From Mayamaea pseudoterrestris (Eukaryota; Bacillariophyta; Bacillariophyceae; Sellaphorales; Sellaphoraceae): 64,000 nucleotides of DNA. The stretch covers positions 1 to 64,000 of the forward strand of contig BROI01000033.1 in assembly GCA_027923505.1 (NCBI GenBank), written 5' to 3'. Positions 46,442-55,414 of the stretch are shown piece after piece (the stretch's first letter is position 1; each line of letters opens with the position of its first letter). Made by a program: the position numbers and the translations under genes. The notes below the pieces were generated by a model. The model was given only the letters and a program-made list of their open reading frames with translations. It was not told where the DNA came from and searched no databases.

Positions 46442-47227
46442 TTACTCTTCGTGGGCGATACGGTTCTGTGCCTCCGCGAGCCGGCGGCTCTCCCGCAACA
46501 ATTGGACCAAGTCACGACGTCGGGACACAGTAAGAGTAATGATTGATGCAATGGCGGAAAAAAGTTCTTCTCGCTCTACTCCCGCGTCAATATTGTTCGC
46601 CATTTGAAATAGGATTGTCAAAACATTTGAGTTTAAAAAGGCTTCGTCGAACCACTCGTACCAAGCAGCATGCGAGGCATGGCTGTATCGGAGATCATGT
46701 CGTAGCAGCAAACTTTGGACAATTTCTGCTAAGTACATACAAAGTTCGTGCGGATTCTTTCTTGTGGCATGCGCGATCATGTCAAAACAGGACTTGAAAA
46801 GATCGCGTTGCGCTGAGTGGCTCCCGCACCAGCAGCGTTGAGCAAGCTCGCGCATCACCGCCGACATGAATTTAACACTGTCAGAGTAATACTGCAGATA
46901 TCCGACCAACTCTTGCAGCAAAGACGGGTCGTAAGGACAGACTCGGGTCGATATTTGGATCTCGCCTATAATGAAAAACGTTCGATTATAAACATCGTCC
47001 ATCAATATACCAGCGTCATCTTTCAAAATCATGCGCACGAGGTCAGGTTCGAAGATGACCCGGTTCAAACAAAGCGAAGTCATCCGGACTTGTCCTAATA
47101 TGTCGATTGGGCGAGACTTGGACTCTTCAAATAAAGCTTCGCCCGTCTTTTGAGAACGCTTACTGCGGCGTAGGGGCAGCGTTGATGTGTTGCCTTCTCT
47201 CTCCCGTTTCGCAGGGGCTTGCGACAT
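46442..47227 (-). CDS. Unknown helical protein, member 1 of a local family
   Basis: 261 residues if translation starts at MSQAPAKRERE (ATG at 47227). An in-frame ATG at 47284 would add 19 hydrophobic residues and seems less likely. A basic N-terminus (LRRSKRSQK) is followed by RPIDILGQVRMTSLCLNRV, then several alpha-helical stretches (LLQELVGYLQYYSDSVKFMS; NPHELCMYLAEIVQSLLL). The next gene shares these blocks in order, for example CQELIGYVRFYADSVAFMSE, so the two are paralogs. The fold looks like an ARM/HEAT-type solenoid, but no known domain is recognised. It may be nuclear, given the basic leader. Confidence 0.75.
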   Translation of the reverse strand: MSQAPAKREREGNTSTLPLRRSKRSQKTGEALFEESKSRPIDILGQVRMTSLCLNRVIFEPDLVRMILKDDAGILMDDVYNRTFFIIGEIQISTRVCPYDPSLLQELVGYLQYYSDSVKFMSAVMRELAQRCWCGSHSAQRDLFKSCFDMIAHATRKNPHELCMYLAEIVQSLLLRHDLRYSHASHAAWYEWFDEAFLNSNVLTILFQMANNIDAGVEREELFSAIASIITLTVSRRRDLVQLLRESRRLAEAQNRIAHEE

Positions 47228-47565
47228 GCTGTATGTGTTGCTGGGAATGATGGAAAGTAAATGACGAAATATGAGCGATAGCATCAAAGTGAAATACCCA
47301 CGCTACGTGGACATTCGCTTTCGGTCCACGCTTGTCACGTCGGGAAATTTGGGTGCTTTCTCCCGCCGAACGTCGCATCAATCGCGCCAAAGAGACACAG
47401 CTAAAATAAAAAATGCTATAAAATGTAATGTATCCTTGCCTTCCTTAGTCAAGAATCAGCGTCATCGACAATCGTAGCTTGCCGCGAGTGATCCTATATC
47501 TAGAAAGGTTTACGCGTGTGTTTCAAATAACAACCTGCATGGTCCGCCGTGCCGACAAGTCGCAT

Positions 47566-48444
47566 CTACCAATCCTCGCTGTCGTCACTATCATAAGCAT
47601 CGAGGTAATCATCTAAACTCATGTCCGATGCGTTGTCTCCAATTTCCAGAGTCAATGAATGGATTCGAGGCACCAACTGAGCAAAAAGCTGATCGTATCC
47701 GTTGGGAGGGAACGGTCGGTAATCAATGAGAAGCCTCACAAACTCACGAAGCAGCTGTCGAGTAACTCCGTAGACAAGCTCTGGCACAAGCGTACCGGTA
47801 GAATCACGGTGGTTTCGGATTGGAACAAGATATAAGTCCATGCTGTCTACCACTTGCAAAATGAGGTCGATTGTCTCGGTTTGCAGGAAGCTGTGGATAA
47901 GGGTCGCGTTTCAATTGTTAAAATCTACTTCCTTTAATTTATAATGAAGCGGATGACTCAAACAGCGATAACAATACAGCACAAAATACGCTCCCAGCTC
48001 CTGTGGGTTCGCCTGCGTGACTCGCAGTAAAATGTTAGTCAAGGGCATGACAAGCGGGCGCTGCAACGGCGCCAAATCACGGTTATCGCGCAGCCCCCAT
48101 CCAAGGTCATCGATTGCGAGGAGGGGCATGAGTTCCGACATGAACGCGACACTGTCAGCGTAGAATCGAACGTATCCAATAAGTTCCTGACATGACTTGT
48201 CGAAGAGTGGGTCCGTGTAACTTGCCGGCCGCAAAACGTTGTGGTAAATGACAAGGATACGTTCCAAAACATCCATCATGACGGCTCCTTTGTAATGCTT
48301 TACAAATACATTCGTCAATCCTTGTTCCGAAAATTGGCGATTGCAGCAAAGTGCCAATGTTCGGACTTGCTTTGGAACGTCGATTGGTTCTTGGCTAACC
48401 CACCATGGTGAAACGATTTTGGCAGCGCAATGGCAACGACACAT
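47566..48444 (-). CDS. Unknown helical protein, member 2 of a local family (probable intron)
   Basis: Two open stretches on the minus strand, 47911-48444 and 47566 to about 47.89 kb, line up with the single frame of the neighbouring paralog at 46442. The first has EPIDVPKQVRTLALCCNRQ and QELIGYVRFYADSVAFMSE. The second has FLQTETIDLILQVVDSMDL and an acidic tail (DAYDSDDSEDW). A GT donor at 47928 is present. A GAG acceptor giving an intron of 47875-47928 (54 bp) keeps frame. A better-looking CAG at 47891 would give a 38-bp intron but not the right frame. The alternative is a small indel, biological or from assembly. It is about 180 aa plus about 105 aa, of unknown function. Confidence 0.6.
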
Positions 48445-48605
48445 TCCATGTTTCAGACATGCTTTCGCAAGTCCCTATCAAAAAAAGTCAAATGGCAGGG
48501 AGTACCGGTAGGCGAGACGAGCTTTTGAACAGGATTCTGAGTATGCCGTCAACTCGCGATTAAAATTTTCCAGCGTTCCGATAAGTGACGCTGCTTTTGC
48601 AGTTG

Positions 48606-48866
48606 CTAATGAAGGAGCCCGTAGCACAAGCACTCAAAGTTGCAGCTACTAGATCTGAATTGCAATTTGCCTCTACGCTCCAGAAGTGAGGATTGAATCT
48701 TCTCGTTGATCTGGCGGATCTTCGCAGTGGTGGCTGAAGGCCGCGAGATCTTTCTTGTCACAGCCATTGAGTACTGATATTGCCGTTTCGTTTCAAGTCG
48801 ATTTTTCGGATTTTCACGACACCGCGATTCGACCAACCATCCACCATTTGCAGCAGCATCCGTCAT
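48606..48866 (-). CDS. Small ORF in the left inverted-repeat arm (86 aa)
   Basis: 86 codons from ATG at 48866. The first ~25 residues (DAAANGGWLVESRCREN) match the ORF in the opposite arm at 50698 (DAAANGGWLVDSRRREI); the rest is unique (AVTRKISRPSATTAKIRQ), basic and without a known domain. It may be a short gene, an upstream exon of the gene at 48444, or leader sequence. Conservation of reading frame between the two arms is the main support. Confidence 0.4.
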   Translation of the reverse strand: MTDAAANGGWLVESRCRENPKNRLETKRQYQYSMAVTRKISRPSATTAKIRQINEKIQSSLLERRGKLQFRSSSCNFECLCYGLLH

Positions 48867-48989
48867 TCCAATTTAAAAGGCACAGAAGGAAGTAACTATA
48901 GATTTAAAACACTAGATCTACTAAGTAAGTCATGACGGATTCAATGGTGCAGTCGGTTTTGTCATCCGAGCCGTATTGGTCCCGCCGCG
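48777..48989 (-). repeat. Left arm of a ~214-bp inverted repeat
   Basis: The reverse complement of this stretch matches 50571-50785 over about 213 bp at roughly 85 percent identity. Shared strings are GATTTAAAACACTAGATCTA, GATGCTGCTGCAAATGGTGG, CCGAAAAATCGACTTGAAAC and GCCGTATTGGTCCCGCCGC. The arm reads outward (leftwards). Confidence 0.85.
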
Positions 48990-50570
48990 GCTCCGTTTCT
49001 GAAAAAGTACGTCCGTTTTTTCGTCGGCCCCCTCCAATCCATCCTTGCTATCGCGCCATGGGTCCTTTTTGACGCTGATACCATGCATACACTTGCTTTA
49101 TAGTGTAATGGATCGATTTGTTAAGTTCGGTTGTGTTCTGATGCGTATTTAAAGTAAAGTAGCCCTTGAACGGCGACCTCACATTTTGTGGAAAACTTTG
49201 AGGCGATCCACACGCTTCGTTTGACGGCAACAAGCACCTTCTCATTCCACTCTTTGCTCTATATTCTTCATACAGACGCCAACGATCTAATTGCTAAAGC
49301 GGACGGAGATTAAGCAGCGTTTAACTGACTTCGTACCGAATCACCTACAACAGCTGCAACCAGCAACACGACGCTGGCGCTTCAAGCTGCCGACATCGTC
49401 AACCATCATTTAAATGCTTTGATTTTGACACCAGCACTTGGTCTCCATTCTTTGATATCCTGGCTTGTGTAGGACGCCTTGGAGATGCCCGTTCATCAAT
49501 TGTGGGGAAGCTTTAGTCATGGCAAGTTGGCGCCGTGCGCCATTCTGTCACCGCAGTTGCACTAGCGCTGCAAAGGGCAGTTGCACGCTGCAAAAAACTG
49601 CTTTGAACGCATTGAAAAGCTTATCCTTTATAATGTATGATGGACTCGTTGGTGCAGGAAGGCGGTCTGCACGCAGCGCTCTACTTGTTCACATTGCCGC
49701 GCTCGCTGAATCGGCAGATGGCCTGCTGTACCTGCACACTTGCTTTCCTTCTAAATGGTGGCAGACAAGGCACAGAAGGCAGCCAGGGGTGTACAATTAG
49801 CGCTTCTTTAACTTGGAAGAGCTTTACTGCTTTGTCGGGTTGCCCTTCTAAAGCAAAATGCTAGGGTGAGGCCACTTTTTGCCGCAACACACATATCGGT
49901 ACTAATACACTACTCGAACTGCTACTGCAAGCTCTTTTACACTTTATTAATGTTGTTTGTTTGGCAAATGTACTTTAAATTGTATCGTCACACACATGGC
50001 CGCTTCCGGTGGATTGGTAATGCTCCTGCCGATGCCCAATGGCGGCATTGTGTCTATTAGCGTAGAAATGCTCATTAGACACACCTAATCGCTGTACATC
50101 TGCATCTTCTACTGTGTTCGATTGGTCCAAAGCCAGTAGAATGACATTTACCTTCCTGGCAAGTATGCTCCATCCTCCAATAAAGCAGGTGAAGCTTGAT
50201 GCGCGCGCAAAGATTGAAACGATTCAGCCTTCACTAACCGTCATTCTTGCCCAATTGCATGCTTACAGATGTCATTAACAAGATCGGTAAAGAATCTGAC
50301 ACGAGTGTTTGCTTTAGAAGTGCCAGCAATAGCGTTTTTGGGGGATGATTCCGACAGACGTTAAGGACCTGCATCGGCATCCATCTTCTGCTTGGGCATG
50401 CTGCAGTCTTCCTTGATGGTTTTGAGTGATTTTTTACGCGAAATCGATCCTGTATAAAGTAAAGAAGCGATATGTAAGTGTGCACTATAGGAGGAATTAG
50501 AATAGCGCTGTAAATTGAGGCGGTGACTGACGAGGAGGAGGAAACGGATGCAATAAAAACATAAATCGTG
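48990..50570. other. Spacer between inverted repeats, no gene recognised
   Basis: About 1.6 kb with no frame above about 122 codons and no recognisable protein. It lacks transposase motifs. There is an AT-rich, gene-poor composition toward 49.9-50.5 kb. It could hold a bidirectional regulatory region for the two outward-facing arms, or be the body of a non-autonomous inverted-repeat element. Confidence 0.5.
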
Positions 50571-50785
50571 CTGCGGCGGGACCAATACGGCTTGAATGAC
50601 AAAACTGATTACACCATTCGAACCCGCTTGACTTACTTAGTAGATCTAGTGTTTTAAATCAATAAAAAGGACTAAGTCTGAGCTTTAAAAGGCGAAAATG
50701 GATGCTGCTGCAAATGGTGGATGGTTGGTCGATTCGCGGCGTCGTGAAATCCGAAAAATCGACTTGAAACGAAACGGCAATACGA
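50571..50785 (+). repeat. Right arm of a ~214-bp inverted repeat
   Basis: Mate of the arm at 48777-48989, in the opposite orientation, reading rightward into the C2H2 gene. Homology fades after CGAAACGGCAATA. No clear target-site duplication is seen outside the arms, so transposition is not shown. Confidence 0.85.
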
Positions 50786-50829
50786 CGTTTCAATCGTTCG
50801 AAATTGCGTTCGTTCCAACCTTCGATTGA
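50698..50829 (+). CDS. 43-codon upstream ORF in the right inverted-repeat arm
   Basis: ATG at 50698 opens 43 codons (DAAANGGWLVDSRRREI...) homologous at the start to the ORF at 48606-48866. Its stop TGA overlaps the ATG of the C2H2 gene (TTGATGG at 50826). A stop-start overlap of this kind suggests an upstream ORF that could lower or couple translation of the next gene; this is inference. Confidence 0.4.
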   Translation: MDAAANGGWLVDSRRREIRKIDLKRNGNTTFQSFEIAFVPTFD

Positions 50830-51956
50830 TGGCCAACCACATTCATGATCTTCGAATCCACGCAATGTCTGCCGCACTGCCATTATCATCCGAGTCTCCT
50901 CCGGACAGCAAATGCGACTGGCGTCTCAGTCGCGCCGCTCGCGACATTATTGCGCAGTCCCTGCGACCTGCGCTCGGTTACACATCCGACGACAAGCAGT
51001 CCGTCTGGCAGCTTTTCGAGGAGGCAATTATATCGTCAGCATCACCATTGACGTTACAAAAGTCATGTTCTCTTCTTCCAACTCGAGATTTACAGCGAGT
51101 GCAGCAAGAGTCGGTCCGTCTCGTTCCTGCCATGCGACAGCCACCGAAACCATATCGACGAACACCCTTGCCAACTCACTGTTATCAATGCGGCCTTTGC
51201 AACAAGACATTTGTTAGTTTATACTATATGGACAAGCACTTTGACAAACATCATATGATAGAGAAGTCGACTGATATGATCTGTCCAGCGAATGACTACT
51301 GCTCCTTTCTTTCACCTACGGCTTGTCACGATCGAGCCGACGAACTTGAACCAGATTACTACGAGTCGGAGCGACGACGAAAGCAAAAGCAAGCAAAGTA
51401 TGCAAAGTTTTATCAAGAATCACCAAATGCTACAATGAAACGTCAACAATCGATGCCATGTCGCCCGCTCGACATGCAACAGGCCAATCAAGAGTGCCAT
51501 CAAGTTGTTGAAAGTTGCTTTGCGCACAATCAAACGCTTCAGTATTTACTCAAAGCCAGCTGGTGCAGTCGATCCTGCGAGGATCGATGGATGCGGCTGT
51601 TACAGCGAGGATTTCTTGGACCTGCGGGCAAGAGGACGCATCGTAACTTGGAATGGCAAGTTCATCCCTTGGGTTACGAATGGTGGAGCGAGCAGGAATG
51701 GATCAAGCACAGCAACTATTCGCTGTTTGGTAGTGGTAGATTGCATTGGAATATATTATTAGTGCTGCTCATTGGAACCGCGGCCATGTTCGCCGTGTTG
51801 AACGAGTTGTGGCGACTTCAAAAACGACGGACGCAACCAATGATAAGGTTGCTCCAAAGGAACAAGGGCGCGAGCACTTTTAAGAGTCTCTTGCGAGGAA
51901 GCCCTCCAGGAACGAGCTACGAGGGTAAAAGGATTGATAAGAGAAAAAAACAATAA
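50829..51956 (+). CDS. C2H2 zinc-finger, single-pass membrane protein
   Basis: 375 residues from ATG at 50829 (an in-frame ATG also lies at 50865, beginning MSAALPLSSE). Residues about 117-140 are a C2H2-type finger (CGLCNKTFVSLYYMDKHFDKHH). A Cys-containing stretch follows (ICPANDYCSF ... SPTACHD), then a basic segment (YESERRRKQKQAKYAKFY). Residues about 305-325 (WNILLVLLIGTAAMFAVL) are a transmembrane helix near the C-terminus, followed by a basic tail (RRTQ ... DKRKKQ). The function is unknown. The single finger plus tail anchor suggests a membrane-held protein rather than an ordinary transcription factor. No intron is needed. Confidence 0.78.
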   Translation: MANHIHDLRIHAMSAALPLSSESPPDSKCDWRLSRAARDIIAQSLRPALGYTSDDKQSVWQLFEEAIISSASPLTLQKSCSLLPTRDLQRVQQESVRLVPAMRQPPKPYRRTPLPTHCYQCGLCNKTFVSLYYMDKHFDKHHMIEKSTDMICPANDYCSFLSPTACHDRADELEPDYYESERRRKQKQAKYAKFYQESPNATMKRQQSMPCRPLDMQQANQECHQVVESCFAHNQTLQYLLKASWCSRSCEDRWMRLLQRGFLGPAGKRTHRNLEWQVHPLGYEWWSEQEWIKHSNYSLFGSGRLHWNILLVLLIGTAAMFAVLNELWRLQKRRTQPMIRLLQRNKGASTFKSLLRGSPPGTSYEGKRIDKRKKQ

Positions 51957-52402
51957 TGTGCTACAGGTTATCGTGGCTGTGTAAACACACAAAACACTTT
52001 TTGGCGCATCCACAGGCTTGTGAGCAGCAATTTAAATAGAGTGCGGCAAAGCGATCAAGAGTAGCAAACTATGTATCCGAGGCACAACCGAATTGCAGGG
52101 AACGTGCAACAGGCCCTTGTCGTCTATAGGTCCCGTTGTTCAATCGAAGCAAAGCTGTACATTGTACCGGTAGCTCGCGTAGCGTTGTATCGAGATCCGT
52201 CGGAAAGAGAGTTTTCAGTGCCGCTATACTTCGCAACGGTTTTCAGCGGTACCGTACTCGTACGTCGTAGTACGAGTCCAACTTCCGACTCGCAGCCCGT
52301 TGACGGACCATTGACCACTGGAAAGCTCCCTTGTCGAAGCATAGACCACATTATCTTAATTAATTAATTTACCACACGACAGCGTTAATCGGACGTTCAT
52401 TC
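51957..52402. other. Intergenic region, no gene seen
   Basis: 446 bp between two plus-strand genes. It holds a dyad-rich stretch around CGTACTCGTACGTCGTAGTACGAG at about 52.25 kb and TTAATTAATTAA before the next start. A 98-codon frame at 52071 has no recognisable feature and is not called. Confidence 0.6.
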
Positions 52403-53506
52403 ATGGTATCGACTCGCGCAGGCGCGAAGCGCAAGCAGCCTGATGGCAAGCCATTGCGTGTGCCGGCAAAAAACAAGAAGCGGTCTCCAATTCTTGAGGC
52501 ATCATGTCAAAGCCGAGCCCTTTCCGTCGTTCCATATCAACCAATCCGCATCCTAGAGGTTCACAATGTGACGAATCTATACCTTTTTCAAGCGTTTGGC
52601 CTTCGAGCCGTCGCTGAACGGGTCCATCGCCATTCAACTAGCTTGGTGCGTCGAAACGTTGTTCGGCGTTTACAGTACTTGAAAGAGTCATTTGAGCAGG
52701 ACACTAGAGTAGACGAGAACGTCATTTGCAAGTCAAATCAGATTACGCAAGAGACGCTGGACTACTTGAGTCACTACATGAAGCAGCAAGATGAAGCTGA
52801 ACCAGGCAGCAGCAAAGAAAGCTTTCTTGACGTTTTCACCGCTGGACTTGAAACACTCGCTCGTTTACCAGCTTCGGCACATTTCCGACAAGCTTTGATT
52901 GAGAAAGTCGGCTGGCCTCTTTTGATCGAGCTGCTGCGTCGACACTATGCGAGTCTCCGCGCGCCGGTCTGCAAGTTACTATGTCTATGTTTCGCGGAAG
53001 ACTGCGGCGACGAGTTCATGTCAGCGTTTGACCGAGATTGGAATTTAAAATGCTTGGAGCTTTTCATGGAAGAAAAATATTTGTCGATTGTTTTCCACGA
53101 AGACTTTGAGCACTGGGGACTTTCCGCGACAGAATGGACGATTAAGCTGATGACGCCTATTTGCCGGACGATGATCCGCATGCCACAAATTGCTCGTGAA
53201 AATGAGATATTACTCACCACGATACACCCATTGTCGGTGCGCTACGCTACCCATTTCGCAAGCGTCACCGAACGCTTTAACGAGACTGAGAGAGCATTGT
53301 TAGCTTTGCAAGCAGAAAAGTTACGCTTATGCGACGAATTAAATGTGCTGGAGTGCCGACAAATGCGCATCTTAACCTTGCGACAACCAAGCAAAGCTGT
53401 CTTACTTAGGATCATACAGGACTATGCAGCTTTCAAAGCACGTTGGGGCTCCGTTACGCCACGTCTTGACGAAATGTCGGCACAATTGGCTCGGCTGCGA
53501 CTTTGA
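52403..53506 (+). CDS. Unknown helical protein, distant member 3 of the local family
   Basis: 367 residues from ATG at 52403. A basic leader (RAGAKRKQPDGK, PAKNKKRSP) suggests nuclear import. QPIRILEVHNVTNLYLFQ lines up with RPIDILGQVRMTSLCLNR of the gene at 46442. The rest is nearly all helix with solenoid character (ESFLDVFTAGLETLARL; WPLLIELLRRHYASLRAPVC) and ends in a likely coiled coil (TERALLALQAEKLRLCDELN). No enzymatic motif is seen. The relation to members 1 and 2 is weak and rests on the N-terminal block and overall layout. It is intronless. Confidence 0.75.
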   Translation: MVSTRAGAKRKQPDGKPLRVPAKNKKRSPILEASCQSRALSVVPYQPIRILEVHNVTNLYLFQAFGLRAVAERVHRHSTSLVRRNVVRRLQYLKESFEQDTRVDENVICKSNQITQETLDYLSHYMKQQDEAEPGSSKESFLDVFTAGLETLARLPASAHFRQALIEKVGWPLLIELLRRHYASLRAPVCKLLCLCFAEDCGDEFMSAFDRDWNLKCLELFMEEKYLSIVFHEDFEHWGLSATEWTIKLMTPICRTMIRMPQIARENEILLTTIHPLSVRYATHFASVTERFNETERALLALQAEKLRLCDELNVLECRQMRILTLRQPSKAVLLRIIQDYAAFKARWGSVTPRLDEMSAQLARLRL

Positions 53507-53848
53507 GACGCAGCACGAGCATTAAAAGGATGGAAGACCATTGCATTGATTTATTTTCTTCAGCTCAGATCTAGTTAAAATTTTGTTACGCACATCAGCT
53601 CGTCCTTATTCTTTTCTCACTTGTATGTCAGCTAAATTTAATCGACAGTACATTCATGTGCCATTTTTTCTTGCAACTGTCCCACTTTTGGTGGCCAGCT
53701 GATACATACAGCATGTAGGCGTACTTGTAGCGATTTTTTGCATCATCGGATATGATTTCACATCTTGTCGTTAATTCATACGTGACACAATTGCGTTAGG
53801 CGTTGTTTAAAAAGCTAAACTAGTCAGCCCGCTAAAAACGGATGTCGC
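53507..53848. other. Intergenic region, no gene seen
   Basis: 342 bp, AT-rich, between two plus-strand genes. It presumably holds the 3' end of one transcript and the promoter of the rhodanese gene. No repeats or open frames of note. Confidence 0.6.
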
Positions 53849-55285
53849 ATGCGACACTCTTCCGGATCACTCGTCCGACGACCATACTTTTTTCTTTCGA
53901 TACACATATTCACCATGACGAGCCATCAACCTCGAAAGGAACGCAATCATTCCGTCATCCTCTTTTACAAGTACTTTTTGCCGTCTGACTTTTCTTTGCT
54001 GCAGGAAAATCCCCGGCACTACGAGCAAGTGCTTTTGGATTTTTTGAAGAAAACATGCCAACGCCTCGAGCTTAAAGGTCGCTTGCTCGTTGCGGCAGAA
54101 GGCGTCAATGGAACACTTTCAGCTCCACATCGGAAGCGTATCGATGACTTTATTCAGACTGTAGAAAAGTACGAGCTGTCTCGTGAAAGCGAGTCTCTTG
54201 ATGATGCAATCTCTATGTCAAGCATGAATCATCCTGACGCCGAGACAGCAACGCCTATGCTCTTTTCCGACATTGACTGGAAGCATTCAACGAGTACAAG
54301 TGAACCATTTCCTGATCTGAAAATTGTAATAGTAAAGGAAATCATTTCATCAGGCGATGCCGTGTCAGTTTGCGATGTTAAGGAATTTGGTGGTCGGCAT
54401 TTAAATCCAGCCGACTTTCATCGCGTCATACAAGATGATCCAAACGTTGTTTTGATTGACGTTCGAAACCCTATTGAATATGAGATTGGCCACTTTGTCC
54501 ATCCATCCGAAGGTGCTGCTCCAACCATTAATCCAAACATGGTAACCTTTGCCTCCTTTGACTCTGGTTTCTGCGCCAAACAGGCAGACGAGTTGAAGGA
54601 CAAAAAGGTGCTCATGTATTGCACTGGCGGAATTCGCTGCGAAAAGGCATCGGCTATGCTCAAGAAGCGAGGCGTCAAGGACGTCTCGCAGCTAAAGGGC
54701 GGAATACATCGGTATTTGGAGGAATTTGGTGATGATGGGTACTTTCGAGGCTTGAACTTTGTGTTCGATCGCCGAGTTGCAATGTCGGCTTCTGAAGCGA
54801 AGGAATCATTGGATGAAGCAAAACAATCTACCCAAGAAGTCGTTGGACGATGCTTTGAATGTGATACGCCATTCGAGGAGGTCTCGGGATCAAACATTTG
54901 TACTGTTTGCAGAGACGTTTGCTTGATGTGCCATGACTGCAAGGCCAAGCTGAGAGAATACCACTGCCGACGACACGCTGCATGGAAGAAGTGCTATTTT
55001 ACGTTTCTCGAAGTCTTTGATCGCGACGAGTTGGATGTCCAGCGGCAAATGTTGGTGGCGTTTCGCGACGCTACAATGAAACCAGATCCGCAAAAGAACA
55101 AGAATATGCGACGGACCCTTACCAAGCAAATTGACAAGGTAGCAGAACGAATACAAGAACTAGACTTGCAAACAGCCACTTTTGATCGAAATGCTCCCCA
55201 ACGATGTAGGAGCTGCTTTGAACCAAGTTCAAAATGCGATGGATGCTGCTGGGGGTTCTGGAAGGCTCCGATTGTTGACCCATAG
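53849..55285 (+). CDS. Rhodanese-domain protein, TSTD2/TrhO (UPF0176) type
   Basis: 478 residues from ATG at 53849; a second ATG at 53915 (MTSHQPRKER) would drop a 22-residue leader that is basic then hydrophobic and could target an organelle. Residues about 35-165 are the acylphosphatase-like N-domain of the family (FYKYFLPSD ... LVAAEGVNGTLSAP). Residues about 197-300 are the rhodanese domain (VVLIDVRNPIEYEIGHF) with the active-site loop CTGGIRCEKA, nucleophile Cys258. Residues about 333-385 form a Cys-rich C-terminal module (CFECDTPF, CTVC, CLMCHDC). Bacterial TrhO hydroxylates U34 of tRNA; the animal homolog is TSTD2. A tRNA-modifying or sulfur-transfer role is inferred from the family. 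The N-domain has a long insert (about 110-155), absent from bacterial forms. Confidence 0.88.
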   Translation: MRHSSGSLVRRPYFFLSIHIFTMTSHQPRKERNHSVILFYKYFLPSDFSLLQENPRHYEQVLLDFLKKTCQRLELKGRLLVAAEGVNGTLSAPHRKRIDDFIQTVEKYELSRESESLDDAISMSSMNHPDAETATPMLFSDIDWKHSTSTSEPFPDLKIVIVKEIISSGDAVSVCDVKEFGGRHLNPADFHRVIQDDPNVVLIDVRNPIEYEIGHFVHPSEGAAPTINPNMVTFASFDSGFCAKQADELKDKKVLMYCTGGIRCEKASAMLKKRGVKDVSQLKGGIHRYLEEFGDDGYFRGLNFVFDRRVAMSASEAKESLDEAKQSTQEVVGRCFECDTPFEEVSGSNICTVCRDVCLMCHDCKAKLREYHCRRHAAWKKCYFTFLEVFDRDELDVQRQMLVAFRDATMKPDPQKNKNMRRTLTKQIDKVAERIQELDLQTATFDRNAPQRCRSCFEPSSKCDGCCWGFWKAPIVDP

Positions 55286-55414
55286 TATCTAGCACTAGGT
55301 ACCACGAGAGCTTTGTATACAATGCTGAAGTAGTTTACAGTTAGTTATGGAAAATTTAGCACTGATGGATGGCCAAGCATCTCCATCATCTCTTGGATGC
55401 GCTACCTTACGGTC

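Noticed and set aside
49465-49864. Small ORFs in the inverted-repeat spacer
   Set aside because: Two overlapping frames without recognisable domains; no support for translation.
50600-50640. Possible tRNA (GGGTTCGAATGG on the minus strand)
   Set aside because: The T-loop-like string is not kept in the matching inverted-repeat arm (GGATTCAATGG), and no acceptor stem or anticodon arm pairs with it.
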